DNA from: Candidatus Actinomarinales bacterium
GTDB lineage: Bacteria; Actinomycetota; Acidimicrobiia; Actinomarinales; Actinomarinaceae
Reading direction: 5' to 3'
Length of the DNA stretch: 35,469 nucleotides
Assembly (NCBI GenBank): GCA_004214055.1
Contig: SGYT01000007.1
Span: 1 to 35,469, forward strand
In this document: positions 25,240 to 34,563 of the stretch, one piece after another
Layout of the letters: each line of letters opens with the position of its first letter
Numbering within the stretch: position 1 is the stretch's first letter
Notes under the pieces: model-generated
The model's input: the letters and a program-made list of their open reading frames with translations, nothing else
Database searches by the model: none
Told to the model about the DNA's origin: nothing
Program-made: the position numbers and the translations under genes

Positions 25240-26039
25240 AAATTCCTCAACAACCCTGGCAACAAAATGCATTTAAGTATGGTATTACATTTTTAATTGT
25301 TGTATCTTCTATATGGTCAGCTTCTGGTTTAGAAATAACATTAGAAAGAATAATAGACGCCCCTAGGCAGATTGGAATTTTAGTAGGAGCAATGTTTCCT
25401 CTCGATTTAAGTGACGAAGCTTTAGATAGAATTATACCTAAAGTATGGGAATCATTGTTTATTGCTTGGGCAGGAACTGTTATAGGTGCACTTTTCAGTT
25501 TTCCAATATCTTTTCTTGCTGCTAACAATACTTCGACACCATTCATTTCACGTATAACAAAACAAATACTCAATGCAATACGAGCTTTTCCTGAATTAAT
25601 TCTTGCTTTTGTCTTTTTACCAATTACTGGTTTGGGACCATTAACCGGTACTTTAGCAGTGGGTATTCATTCGATAGGTACTCTTGGTAAATTATCTTCA
25701 GAAGTTGTCGAAGGAATCGACGAAGGACCTTTAGAGGCAATTAAAGCATCTGGAGGTTCAAAACTAAATGAATTAACATTTGGTGTAATTCCTCAGGTTA
25801 TTCCGACAATTACTTCATATTGGTTATATAGATTTGAAATAAACCTGCGAGCATCTGCTGTATTAGGTGTTGTTGGGGCTGGAGGAGTAGGGGCTGAGCT
25901 GATCAATCAATTAAGATTCAGAGATTTTCCTAGAGCAGGTACTGTACTTATTACTACAATTATTTTAGTTTTAACTGTAGATACAATATCAGCTGCAATT
26001 AGAAAAAGGATTATTCAAGGCAAGATTAATAAGACCTAA
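25236..26039 (+). CDS. phnE: Phosphonate/phosphite ABC transporter permease (second PhnE-type)
   Basis: A 267-aa permease homologous to the preceding one, with the EAA-loop region LEAIKASGGSKLNELTFG, hydrophobic helices throughout and the VVGAGGVGAELINQLRF segment near the C-terminus that parallels LVGAGGVGRIIETQRIF in its partner. I start at the ATG at 25236, where ATGA couples it to the upstream stop; the in-frame extension to 25215 begins with TTG and overlaps the neighbour. It ends directly against the convergent ftsK stop (26040) with no spacer and no visible terminator. Confidence 0.92.
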   Translation: MKIPQQPWQQNAFKYGITFLIVVSSIWSASGLEITLERIIDAPRQIGILVGAMFPLDLSDEALDRIIPKVWESLFIAWAGTVIGALFSFPISFLAANNTSTPFISRITKQILNAIRAFPELILAFVFLPITGLGPLTGTLAVGIHSIGTLGKLSSEVVEGIDEGPLEAIKASGGSKLNELTFGVIPQVIPTITSYWLYRFEINLRASAVLGVVGAGGVGAELINQLRFRDFPRAGTVLITTIILVLTVDTISAAIRKRIIQGKINKT

Positions 26040-28394
26040 TTACTCTTCAAACCAAGTTTCTTCGGTTTCATTCACTTCTTCTTTAGTGTCTTTATCTTCT
26101 TGTATTGAACTTAGATTACTTGTTTCAAATTCTTCTATAGTAATTAAAACTTCTCTTGCTTTAGAACCCTCCGATGGACCAACTACGCCCTGATCCTCCA
26201 AGATATCCATTAACCTACCTGCCCTAGCAAATCCTACTCTTAACTTTCTTTGTAACATTGAAGTTGAGCCTAATTGAGATCTTATAATCAATTCTTTGGC
26301 AGTATTAATTAATTCTTCATCTTCACCTAAGTCGTTATCTGAAGTATTAATAACTTTTTTATGTTCCTCTATAACAGCTGGATTATATTCGGCATTTTTT
26401 TGAGTTTTGACCCATGAAACAACATCTTTTATTTCCTTCTCTGTTACCCATGCTCCTTGTATTCTTTCTAATCTTGGATTACTGGCAGTAACTACTAACA
26501 TATCTCCTAAACCAATAAGTTTTTCAGCTCCAGATTGATCTAAAATAACTCTAGAATCTGTTGTTGACGCAACAGAAAAAGCAAGTCTTGAAGGTATATT
26601 AGCCTTCATAACACCAGTTATTACATCAACAGACGGTCTTTGTGTAGCAACTACTAAATGTATTCCAATTGCTCGTGCCATCTGAGCAAGTCTAACAATT
26701 GCTGATTCGACTTCTCTACCGGCAACCATCATTAAATCATTTAACTCGTCTATAAATACAACTATATATGGAAATCTATCAAATTTTTCATCGTCTAAAA
26801 GACCAGCATCATATTTTTCATGATATCCATCTATGTCTCTAACTTGACCATCAGCTAGTAAATCATATCTTCTATCCATTTCTGATACAGCCCAAGTTAA
26901 AGCATCAACTGCTTTTTTGGGATTGGTTATAACTTTTGTTAGTAAATGAGGAACATTATTGTATTGTCCAAGTTCAACTCTTTTTGGATCAACCATTACC
27001 ATTTTTACCTCATCTGGATTAGTCCTAGTTAAGAGAGAAGTAACTATTGAGTTAATACATGATGATTTACCAGCACCTGTTTGACCAGCTATTAATACAT
27101 GGGGCAATTCTGATAAATTTGTTAATCTAGGCTTTCCAGAGATATCTAAGCCTAATGCGACAGATAGCGGGTGTGTTTCTTTTTTAGCTTCAGTAGATGA
27201 AAGAACATCACCAAGAGATACTAATTTTCTTTGTCTGTTTGGGATTTCAATTCCTATAGCGCTTCTACCAGGAATTGGTGCAAGTAATCTAACATCAGGA
27301 GTTGCAAGAGCATAAGCAATGTCATGTGAAAGTGATGTGACTTTTGATACTTTTACACCAGGTGCCAATTCAACTTCATATCTTGTTACAGTTGGGCCTG
27401 GTACAATATTTGTTAACTCTGCTTCAACACCATGTTCTTTTAATAAATTAGTTAAATCAGTGGCTGTTTGCTGTAATAACTTTTTAGAAGTAGACACTGA
27501 GGAACCACTTTTAAGCAGTTTTAATGGAGGTAATACATATTTATTAGAATTTTTATTTTTTGTTTTACTTTTATTTAAGTCTGCTTTTGATTCATTTGAT
27601 GATTCAATGATTTGTTTTTGCTTCTTATTTTTGTTTTTAGACTTCAATTTAAGTACATTATTATTTAATTCATTTTCTATTTCGTGATTATCCTCAATTT
27701 CATCTTCCAATAAATTATCAAAATTAATTTTTGAAGTTTCTCTTCTTGCTTTTAGAAAAGCAATAATAAATTTATATACGTAAAGTATAATTGCTTGTGC
27801 ACCACCGATAAGATCTTTTAAATCAACATCAGTCATCTTTAGAACAGAAATAATTAAACCAAGTAAAAGCACTGCATGAGTCATTTGTTGATCTAGTAAA
27901 TTATTTAACGGATAAACTATAAAAGCCGATACGAAACCACCTGCTTTTTGCAATATACTACTACCAACACTTATTGAAAGTGGTTCTGAATGGATGTAGA
28001 AGTGAAATAATGAAGCCGAAAATATTTGCACCCATATAGTTCCAATGAATACATTTTGTGATTTAATTAATTCTTTATCTCTGATTAATATTGCGGACCC
28101 ATAAAACAGTAGCAACGGTAAAGAAAACACCGCATATCCAAAAGCCCATGTTAATAAATTAAATATCAATACACCTATAGGTCCAGCTTTGTTGAATGAA
28201 GATAATCCAACAAAAATTCCTAAGAGAAGCATAAAAATAGATAGTGTTTGATGAGAACTAATAAAACTAGAAAATAGATTTTTAATACTTAAATTAAGTG
28301 TTTTAAAGCCCTTGTTAACTTTTATTAAATTGTTTTGTTTAGACACCCGCTTACGCCCATTTACCCTTTTGCGAGTGGATGTCTTCACAGCCAC
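26040..28394 (-). CDS. ftsK: DNA translocase FtsK/SpoIIIE
   Basis: A 784-aa septum-located DNA pump that clears chromosomes from the division site. A basic N-terminus is followed by four hydrophobic segments (about residues 48-185) and a Lys/Asn-rich linker (220-290). The alpha/beta motor domain has Walker A GQTGAGKS at 437-444 and Walker B FPYIVVFIDELNDLMMV. A winged-helix gamma domain (STSMLQRKLRVGFARAGRLMD) reads polar DNA motifs. The length is that of the compact Gram-positive form. The start is GTG at 28394. Downstream is the convergent phn operon; dapA is 41 nt upstream, the usual actinobacterial neighbourhood. Confidence 0.97.
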   Translation of the reverse strand: MAVKTSTRKRVNGRKRVSKQNNLIKVNKGFKTLNLSIKNLFSSFISSHQTLSIFMLLLGIFVGLSSFNKAGPIGVLIFNLLTWAFGYAVFSLPLLLFYGSAILIRDKELIKSQNVFIGTIWVQIFSASLFHFYIHSEPLSISVGSSILQKAGGFVSAFIVYPLNNLLDQQMTHAVLLLGLIISVLKMTDVDLKDLIGGAQAIILYVYKFIIAFLKARRETSKINFDNLLEDEIEDNHEIENELNNNVLKLKSKNKNKKQKQIIESSNESKADLNKSKTKNKNSNKYVLPPLKLLKSGSSVSTSKKLLQQTATDLTNLLKEHGVEAELTNIVPGPTVTRYEVELAPGVKVSKVTSLSHDIAYALATPDVRLLAPIPGRSAIGIEIPNRQRKLVSLGDVLSSTEAKKETHPLSVALGLDISGKPRLTNLSELPHVLIAGQTGAGKSSCINSIVTSLLTRTNPDEVKMVMVDPKRVELGQYNNVPHLLTKVITNPKKAVDALTWAVSEMDRRYDLLADGQVRDIDGYHEKYDAGLLDDEKFDRFPYIVVFIDELNDLMMVAGREVESAIVRLAQMARAIGIHLVVATQRPSVDVITGVMKANIPSRLAFSVASTTDSRVILDQSGAEKLIGLGDMLVVTASNPRLERIQGAWVTEKEIKDVVSWVKTQKNAEYNPAVIEEHKKVINTSDNDLGEDEELINTAKELIIRSQLGSTSMLQRKLRVGFARAGRLMDILEDQGVVGPSEGSKAREVLITIEEFETSNLSSIQEDKDTKEEVNETEETWFEE

Positions 28395-28435
28395 AAATGT
28401 ATTATATCATATTTTTTAATTGAAAATACTTTTAT

Positions 28436-29311
28436 CTATTGTATTTTTTTAAAATTTTCCAATAATTTTAGGCTTAAATCATTACTTATAGGTGTAATCG
28501 GTAATAAAGGATTTCCTACATCCTCCCATGTTTGGGATAAAATATTTTTAATAGGGCCAGGGCTAGGTTCTTCAAATATAAATGTAAAAATATCTTGTAA
28601 TGAAGCGTTAATTTTTTCTGCTTTATCAATATCTCCAGATTGAACAAAGTTAATCATTTGATAAATTTCATTACCAACAATATGTGCTGCAACAGAAACT
28701 ACACCTACTGCACCATGTTTAACAAAATCATAGGTTAATGCATCGTCACCTGAATAAATTTGCACTTTATCTCCAATTAAATCAATCTGTCTTTTAGAAT
28801 ATTCGAAATCACCAACGGCATCTTTAATTGAATGAATAGAAATTTCATTTACTAACTTTTCTAATGTATCTAATTCTATAAGTGTGCCCGTTCTTCCTGG
28901 AATGTTGTAAGCCATAATTGGTAAATTTGTTGAATTACTTATTGCTTCAAAATGTTTCAAAATACCATATTGTGATGGTTTTGAATAATAAGGGGTGACT
29001 ATCATTATGCCATCCATACCTAAATCTTCTGCTAATTTTGTATACTCAATTGATTCTTTAGTTGAGTAAGTGCCTGTACCTGCTATTAATTTTGCTTTAT
29101 CACCTACAGCATCGGTTGCTGTTGTATATATTATTTCTCTATCTTCTTTAGATAGGTTTGGTGATTCCGCAGTTGTGCCAGTTAGAACTAAAGATTCAGA
29201 TCTATCATGAATTAATTTCCTGCATAATCTCCATAAAGTATCTGTGTTGATTACACCATTTCTATCAAATGGAGTTATTGCTGCGGTTATTAGTTTGCCA
29301 AATCCAACCAT
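28436..29311 (-). CDS. dapA: 4-hydroxy-tetrahydrodipicolinate synthase
   Basis: A 291-aa TIM-barrel lyase condensing pyruvate with aspartate semialdehyde, the entry step of the DAP/lysine branch. The Schiff-base lysine is K163 (HSIKDAVGD), the catalytic Tyr is Y135 (IMAYNIPGRTG) and the Thr pair is T46-T47 (TGTTAESPNLS, where most members have GTTGES). It is 2 nt downstream of dapB, so the two are co-transcribed. The related N-acetylneuraminate lyase and KDG aldolase are less likely because of the neighbour genes and motifs. Confidence 0.96.
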   Translation of the reverse strand: MVGFGKLITAAITPFDRNGVINTDTLWRLCRKLIHDRSESLVLTGTTAESPNLSKEDREIIYTTATDAVGDKAKLIAGTGTYSTKESIEYTKLAEDLGMDGIMIVTPYYSKPSQYGILKHFEAISNSTNLPIMAYNIPGRTGTLIELDTLEKLVNEISIHSIKDAVGDFEYSKRQIDLIGDKVQIYSGDDALTYDFVKHGAVGVVSVAAHIVGNEIYQMINFVQSGDIDKAEKINASLQDIFTFIFEEPSPGPIKNILSQTWEDVGNPLLPITPISNDLSLKLLENFKKIQ

Positions 29312-29313
29312 AT

Positions 29314-30069
29314 TTATATCTTAAACCTGTTCTTTAATATGCTCTCTAAGCCAAAATAATATCCATGTAAATTTTCTACAGAATCTAAAACTAAATTAAT
29401 ACCAGAGAGGTATGCTTTTCTATCATTGACTATATGCTCGGTATTAAATATTTCATATTCATTAGACATGTTTACAACTTGTTCAGCTAAAACGTCATCA
29501 GAACGTACTGATTCTATTTTTATATTATTAATTACGTTTATTTTGTTTTCAGAATTTTGATCATCAATTACGTTATTTTTTGTATTAATGCTATTGGCTA
29601 AATCAGTTGCTGTACCTGATGGTGTGTCATTTTTTTGAGAATGATGTTTCTCAATAATATATTTATTTACAAATTCATCAGATAAAATAACTGAAATAAG
29701 TTTCTGATAACTTGCTCCGATAGAAAAATTAGGAATTACAACAACAAGTGTACTCTCAGCCAAGGTTTTAAGCTTTGCAATACTTTTTTTAGAAATACCT
29801 GATGAACCAATTATTATTCCAAAATCTAATTTTTCATTGCATAAAATTTCTATATTTTCATTTACTTTGCTTGATGGTGAAAACTCAAAAAGATAATCAG
29901 CTTCTACTTCTTTATAATCTTTATAATTTTTATATTCTCTACTTTGTGAAATAGGATCATATATTCCAGATATTTCAAAAAAATCTTTGGTTTTAATATG
30001 TTCTGATAGAAGTGTACCCATTTTTCCGTTGCCACCAGATATTGCAATTTTTTTAATATTATTTGTCAT
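29314..30069 (-). CDS. dapB: 4-hydroxy-tetrahydrodipicolinate reductase
   Basis: A 251-aa NAD(P)H-dependent reductase following DapA in lysine/DAP synthesis. The N-terminal nucleotide motif is GGNGKMGTL (residues 12-20). The catalytic segment EKHHSQKNDTPSGTA contains H142, H143 and K146, and VVIPNFSIGASYQKL matches the conserved PNFSxG region. The GGNGKMG motif departs slightly from the usual G(A/C)xGRMG. It is first in the dapB-dapA(-ftsK) series, with 55 nt separating it from the divergent VWA gene. Confidence 0.95.
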   Translation of the reverse strand: MTNNIKKIAISGGNGKMGTLLSEHIKTKDFFEISGIYDPISQSREYKNYKDYKEVEADYLFEFSPSSKVNENIEILCNEKLDFGIIIGSSGISKKSIAKLKTLAESTLVVVIPNFSIGASYQKLISVILSDEFVNKYIIEKHHSQKNDTPSGTATDLANSINTKNNVIDDQNSENKINVINNIKIESVRSDDVLAEQVVNMSNEYEIFNTEHIVNDRKAYLSGINLVLDSVENLHGYYFGLESILKNRFKI

Positions 30070-30124
30070 TATTTATTTTTTTTATATCTATCATGCTCAG
30101 TCTTTAATGATAATGTTATAAATA

Positions 30125-32077
30125 ATGAAGTCTACAAAGAATAATATTGAGTCAGAAGTAATTTTTGAATTTGAAAAAATAAAACCTGCTATTACGAGGC
30201 TCCTACAGTCAGAAAGTGACAACAAGGATTTAGTTTTAAGATTAGGTAAATCTTCTAGTGAAAATTTTAATGAAGTAACAATAAATCCAACAATTCTTGT
30301 TAACTCAATAGAAAATTCTGATATTAATAAAAATGATGTATTAATTGGTACTGTAGTTCATGAATCAATACATTCAATGAATGAATATAAAATTAATCCA
30401 GAAATTGATTTTAAAAGTTTTAATGATGAAATAGATGGATTAACAGACATTGTAGATGTATTAGAAGTTCTCTCAGGTCCTTTTGGGAAATATGTTTTTG
30501 AAATAATTATTCACTCATTAGAAGAGAAAAATTTTGTTAATAAATTTAATGGTTTATTTAGCATTCTAAAAGAAATTTATTACGAAAAAGAGTCGAAAAT
30601 TATTTCATTAAAAGATTTTAATATTTTTCTTTCTTTGCTTTTTCATAAAATTACAAACTATATAGAAATTGATATTTCTAAATACAAATCAAATGTTAAA
30701 AAAGCAGTTAATGAGTCACTACCTATTGTTAACAATTTAAACTCTGAAGATATATTGATAAATGACGTTATAGAAACTACGATAGAAATTATTGATATTT
30801 GTAAAAGGCACAATCTTTTACCAGATCTTGAAAAATATTCCTTAGGTGAGAAAAGAGAAATTGTAGAATCTATGGAGGATACAATTATTAATGATTTAAA
30901 TAAAACCCTTATCCCCTCTTCGGTAAATATAACCACAGGAAACACATTAGAAAAGTTTATTGGTGACAATGAAAAGGAAAAAGATAAAAATAAAGAAAAC
31001 TTAATGGATGATCATATTACTAAAGTTGGATCTTCTGAAACAATCTATCTTCCTGATGGGAAAGTCTCTAAATTAGTCTCTACTAAATTACCTAACAATT
31101 TTGATGAGCTATATAGTTCAGGATCTTTAACTTACAACAATCTTCTAGAAGAGTGGAACTTACCAATCTTTAAAGTAACAAACAAAATTAAACCTTATTT
31201 TATTCATAATCAAAAAAGGCAAAGAATCAGTGGATATGATCAAGGTGATCTATCTCCACATGTTCCACTTATGTTAGCTTCTGGAAGATACGAGCGAATG
31301 TTCGAGCAGAAACAAAGATTATCAAATAAATCATATGCTGTTTCTCTCCTTATAGATGGAAGCGGTTCTATGTTAGAAAAAAAGAAAGGTGAACTTTACC
31401 CATGGTCATTATCTGCAGGTTTAATTGGTGCTAGTTATTTAGCTCAAATTTGTCATGAATTAAATATTGATTTTGAATTAGCTATTTTTAATAGAGGATT
31501 TGTTTCAGATGAAAATGAAACTGAAACGAACTATTTATCTAGAAAAATGTCAGTTTCTTCAATGTTAAATACAAACTATGGTTCAAATGCAGAAAACTAT
31601 TTCAATACTACTAATCATTACTTTATAAAAGATTTTAAAGATAACTGGAAGGACAATTATGAAAAATTTATTGGATTGGTTGAGTTCTCAAGAAAATTAA
31701 GAGAATCAATTGATAATATTGATATTAAAAATGAGAAACCACCAATAAGCATGTTTGAAAGAAGTACTAATGTTGATGAAAGAAATATTATGTATGCAAC
31801 TAAAAGATTGCTTACTCATCCCTCTAACACGAAAATGCTTGTTGTTCTTTCAGATGGTATGACAAGAGGTTCTTTAAGTGATTTAAAAAGTTCCATAAAC
31901 TATGCAACTAGAAATAATATTGATGTTATTGGAATTGGAATTGGAGAAAGAGGTACCTGGAAAGAATATATTAATCATACACAAATATTTGAACCAGAAG
32001 AGTTAATATATTCAATAGTAAACATCACAAAAGATATACTTATTAAGAATATGAAAGAAAATATTGGCGCTGCATAA
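30125..32077 (+). CDS. CobT-like VWA-domain protein with N-terminal HExxH motif
   Basis: A 650-aa protein. The C-terminal von Willebrand A domain (about residues 400-640) has an intact MIDAS: D411-G-S413-G-S415 in SLLIDGSGSM, and LSDGMT at 575-580. The stretch before it (SPHVPLMLASGRYERMFEQKQ) resembles the region preceding the VWA domain in cobaltochelatase CobT. The N-terminal part carries H79-E-S-I-H83 in a hydrophobic helix (VVHESIHSMNEY), the zinc-metallopeptidase pattern, recalling DUF2201-type 'putative metallopeptidase plus VWA' proteins. Its stop overlaps the start of the AAA+ gene (TAATG), so the two probably form one complex. There is no CobN or BchH homologue nearby, so metal chelation is not implied. 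The function is unknown. Confidence 0.8.
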   Translation: MKSTKNNIESEVIFEFEKIKPAITRLLQSESDNKDLVLRLGKSSSENFNEVTINPTILVNSIENSDINKNDVLIGTVVHESIHSMNEYKINPEIDFKSFNDEIDGLTDIVDVLEVLSGPFGKYVFEIIIHSLEEKNFVNKFNGLFSILKEIYYEKESKIISLKDFNIFLSLLFHKITNYIEIDISKYKSNVKKAVNESLPIVNNLNSEDILINDVIETTIEIIDICKRHNLLPDLEKYSLGEKREIVESMEDTIINDLNKTLIPSSVNITTGNTLEKFIGDNEKEKDKNKENLMDDHITKVGSSETIYLPDGKVSKLVSTKLPNNFDELYSSGSLTYNNLLEEWNLPIFKVTNKIKPYFIHNQKRQRISGYDQGDLSPHVPLMLASGRYERMFEQKQRLSNKSYAVSLLIDGSGSMLEKKKGELYPWSLSAGLIGASYLAQICHELNIDFELAIFNRGFVSDENETETNYLSRKMSVSSMLNTNYGSNAENYFNTTNHYFIKDFKDNWKDNYEKFIGLVEFSRKLRESIDNIDIKNEKPPISMFERSTNVDERNIMYATKRLLTHPSNTKMLVVLSDGMTRGSLSDLKSSINYATRNNIDVIGIGIGERGTWKEYINHTQIFEPEELIYSIVNITKDILIKNMKENIGAA

Positions 32078-33063
32078 TGACAAAAAAAGAATTTACAAAT
32101 CCTATAAATAAAGAAAAAGTTGAATTAGATGAATGCAAATTAACTAAATCAATAGAAGACTATGAGGGAAGAGTTGAAAGAATTCCTAATATAGATAAAA
32201 ACTATGTTGATCTAGGAATTCAATACAAGCTAGCTCAGTTAATAAATTCTAAAAACGTATCTTTTAAAAATGAGATTCCTATCCATGTTGCATTAAAAGG
32301 ACACATGGGAACAGGAAAGGATCATGATATAGAACAATTCGCAGCTAAATTAAAATATCCATATTACAGAATTCCTTTATCTGGCGAAGTTAGGGACGTT
32401 ACTTTGCTTGGTTCAGTTCAATTATACGGTGATGGTAAAGGTGGAACAGAAAGTAAGTGGCAAGATGGTGAGCTAACGAGAGCTTTGAGAGGTCCTGCAA
32501 TAGTTAATTTATCTGAACTTAATGCTGCAGGACCTGAAGTATTGTTTGCTTTACATTCTTTACTTGATAGACATAAAAAGCTAGAACTACCAAACGGTGA
32601 GGTAATATCACTAAGAGACGATTGTTATATTTTTGGTACAATGAATCCAACTAGCTTAAGAGATTATTCTGGTACTCAAACATTAAATAAAGCATTTGCT
32701 GATAGATGGGTTATTTGGGATAAGCCCTTCCCAAATAAAGATCAACTACAATTAATATTTAAAAAAAGATATCCAAAATTACAAACTGAATTCAGTGATT
32801 TAATAATCAAACTTGCCATTGAAATTAATAATTCGTTTATGTCTGATGATATAAGTATCAATATAGAAACTCCGATGAGTTTGAGGACTATTGTCGAGAG
32901 AATACCCGTAGGTTTAGATATATATAAAAATTCATCTGATCCATTATTAGAAACTTGGAACAATTTTGTTCTTCCACATGTTGATGTAGATGATATAGAT
33001 CACTATAAAACATTGTGGAATACTGTAGTGAGGTCAGGACCCAATTTAAAACCTAAACTTTAA
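32077..33063 (+). CDS. CobS/MoxR-like AAA+ protein with altered Walker A and Walker B motifs
   Basis: A 328-aa AAA+ protein of the MoxR/CobS/NorQ clade. PIHVALKGHMGTGKDHDIEQF aligns with the CobS P-loop region, but the residue after the Walker A Lys (K81) is Asp82 instead of Thr/Ser. The Walker B segment AIVNLSELNAAGPEVL has Ser146 where Asp is expected, although Glu147 is kept. Sensor 1 is present (FGTMNPT, N190), as is an arginine in FADRW. MoxR-type ATPases remodel or activate proteins together with VWA partners, here the gene immediately upstream. Because Mg-ATP ligands are missing at two sites, ATP binding or turnover may be impaired or unusual. Confidence 0.85.
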   Translation: MTKKEFTNPINKEKVELDECKLTKSIEDYEGRVERIPNIDKNYVDLGIQYKLAQLINSKNVSFKNEIPIHVALKGHMGTGKDHDIEQFAAKLKYPYYRIPLSGEVRDVTLLGSVQLYGDGKGGTESKWQDGELTRALRGPAIVNLSELNAAGPEVLFALHSLLDRHKKLELPNGEVISLRDDCYIFGTMNPTSLRDYSGTQTLNKAFADRWVIWDKPFPNKDQLQLIFKKRYPKLQTEFSDLIIKLAIEINNSFMSDDISINIETPMSLRTIVERIPVGLDIYKNSSDPLLETWNNFVLPHVDVDDIDHYKTLWNTVVRSGPNLKPKL

Positions 33064-33502
33064 TAAGTTTTATTAATGGGATCTCTCTATCCGTTCTGTT
33101 TCTATATAACTTAAATGTAGGATATATTTCAATTAATTTATTCCAAAAATATTCAGCTTCATTTTTTTTAACAATTTCATATGTAACTTTGTTTCTTTCA
33201 TTATCAACTGTTACAAATGCTTCATTCTTTTGAATATTGTAATACCAGCTTGGAGATTGGTCTCTTCCACCATATGATGCTGCAACTAAATAACCACCTT
33301 TTATTTCTGTATAAGTTAATGGAACTTTTCTAATTTTTTTTGATTTAATTCCTTCTGTTTCCAACAATAGAATATTTCCACCAAGTATAAAGTTACCTAT
33401 TTTTGTATGATTAAATTTTATTAATTTAGAATGACTTCTTGTAATCAACTTAACCAACCATTTTGGCCAGAGATGAAACGATTTACCAAGTAATCTCCAC
33501 AT
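33053..33502 (-). CDS. Ddn-like deazaflavin (F420)-dependent nitroreductase-family protein
   Basis: A 149-aa split-beta-barrel protein of the Ddn/FDOR family. Characteristic segments are ILLLETEGIKSKKIRKVPLTY (an LLTTxGRKSG-like strand and turn), GGYLVAASYGGRDQSPSWYYNI and the NKLIEIYPTFKLYRNRTDREIPLI tail. Members bind F420H2 and reduce quinones or other electrophiles; F420 use is typical of actinobacteria and supports the host assignment. The basic N-terminus may contact the membrane. The 3' end overlaps the convergent AAA+ gene by 11 nt, and 13 nt separate it from the upstream small gene, so the two are likely co-transcribed. Confidence 0.88.
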   Translation of the reverse strand: MWRLLGKSFHLWPKWLVKLITRSHSKLIKFNHTKIGNFILGGNILLLETEGIKSKKIRKVPLTYTEIKGGYLVAASYGGRDQSPSWYYNIQKNEAFVTVDNERNKVTYEIVKKNEAEYFWNKLIEIYPTFKLYRNRTDREIPLIKLIKV

Positions 33503-33515
33503 TTAAATTGACTTA

Positions 33516-33731
33516 TTAAATGTCTTCTTGATTCTCTTGTTGGTCTTTATTGTTTAGATCATATTTTTTGAAAAATTCTTTTATCTTTATTTCTAGATCT
33601 TTAGTTTCTAAATTTGTAATTTCTTCTTTTAATTTATCTATTTGCTCTTTAACGAAAGAATTTTCATTAAATAATTTAATAACAAATCTTAAGATGACTA
33701 AATAAACTATTAGCTTAAACATTTTTTTCAT
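33516..33731 (-). CDS. Small membrane-anchored coiled-coil protein
   Basis: A 71-aa protein of unknown function. It has a single hydrophobic N-terminal helix (MFKLIVYLVILRFVIKLF) followed by a charged heptad-like helix (EQIDKLKEEITNLETKDLEIKIKEF cannot be read as a known domain) and an acidic Asn/Gln-rich tail. I chose the ATG at 33731; a TTG at 33737 is also in frame. It immediately precedes the Ddn-like gene on the same strand. Its size and composition are compatible with a scaffold or a membrane tether. Confidence 0.55.
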   Translation of the reverse strand: MKKMFKLIVYLVILRFVIKLFNENSFVKEQIDKLKEEITNLETKDLEIKIKEFFKKYDLNNKDQQENQEDI

Positions 33732-33822
33732 ATACAAATTTTAATGATTTTTAGTTACATTAAAAGTAGTTTTATTTAATCTTCTCCTTGGGCTTATGTT
33801 TTTTCACAATTAGACTTATATA

Positions 33823-34560
33823 GTGAAAGAAATTCTAAGCAACCTAGTAGCTGAACAACAGCTATTAGACCAATACCTTCAAAGCATTCCAGTTCGTAAT
33901 TGGAATACTAAAACAACTTTTAAAAATTGGACTATTACTAATCACGTAAGCTATCTTGCAGGCTTAGAAGATTTAGCGTTTAATGCTCTTAAAAAGAAAG
34001 GTACTGATTTTACAAAATATAAAGGTCCAAAAGGATTAGAAAATTTTGAAAATGACTGCATTGCTAAAGGCAAGGATATGAGACCTCAAGATGTAATAGA
34101 ATGGTGGCGATTAGGAAGAGCTAAAGTTGTAGAAACATTAGCTGATTCCACGCCAGGACGAAAAATTTTTTGGTGGAATAATCAAATAGACTACCTAACA
34201 TTTTCCTCATTTAAATTATCAGAAACGTGGTCTCATGGATTAGATATTTATTCTGGAATGAAAAAGGATTATGAAGACACAGTCAGAATAGAGCATATTG
34301 CACTTTATGGATGGTTGAATGCGGAAAGTGTAAGCAAGCAAAATAACGTCAAATTCAATGAATTAAGAATTGAATTAATAGGTCCTGAATATAAAGCATG
34401 GCAGTTTGGCAATGAAAAAACTGAAAACATTATAAAAGGTAATGCTAGTGACTGGTGTAGAGTTATTACTGGTCGAATAGATAGAGGCTTTAAACCAACA
34501 TTGACAGCTGAAGGCGACTTTGCAAAGAAATATATTAAATTTAATCATATTAAAATTTAA
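33823..34560 (+). CDS. DinB-fold protein, TIGR03084/mycothiol maleylpyruvate isomerase-like
   Basis: A 245-aa four-helix-bundle protein of the DinB/MDMPI superfamily. The expected metal triad is visible as H41 (ITNHVSYLAGLED) and E134/H138 (KLSETWSHGLDIYSG, an ExxxH pair). The overall sequence, including the WTITNHVSYLAGLEDLAFNAL start and a separate C-terminal domain, resembles the TIGR03084 actinobacterial family. Superfamily members are thiol-dependent isomerases or transferases, often using mycothiol, but the substrate is unknown. The start is GTG at 33823, with no clear Shine-Dalgarno site. It is followed after 3 nt by the BtpA-like gene. Confidence 0.8.
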   Translation: MKEILSNLVAEQQLLDQYLQSIPVRNWNTKTTFKNWTITNHVSYLAGLEDLAFNALKKKGTDFTKYKGPKGLENFENDCIAKGKDMRPQDVIEWWRLGRAKVVETLADSTPGRKIFWWNNQIDYLTFSSFKLSETWSHGLDIYSGMKKDYEDTVRIEHIALYGWLNAESVSKQNNVKFNELRIELIGPEYKAWQFGNEKTENIIKGNASDWCRVITGRIDRGFKPTLTAEGDFAKKYIKFNHIKI

Positions 34561-34563
34561 TTT

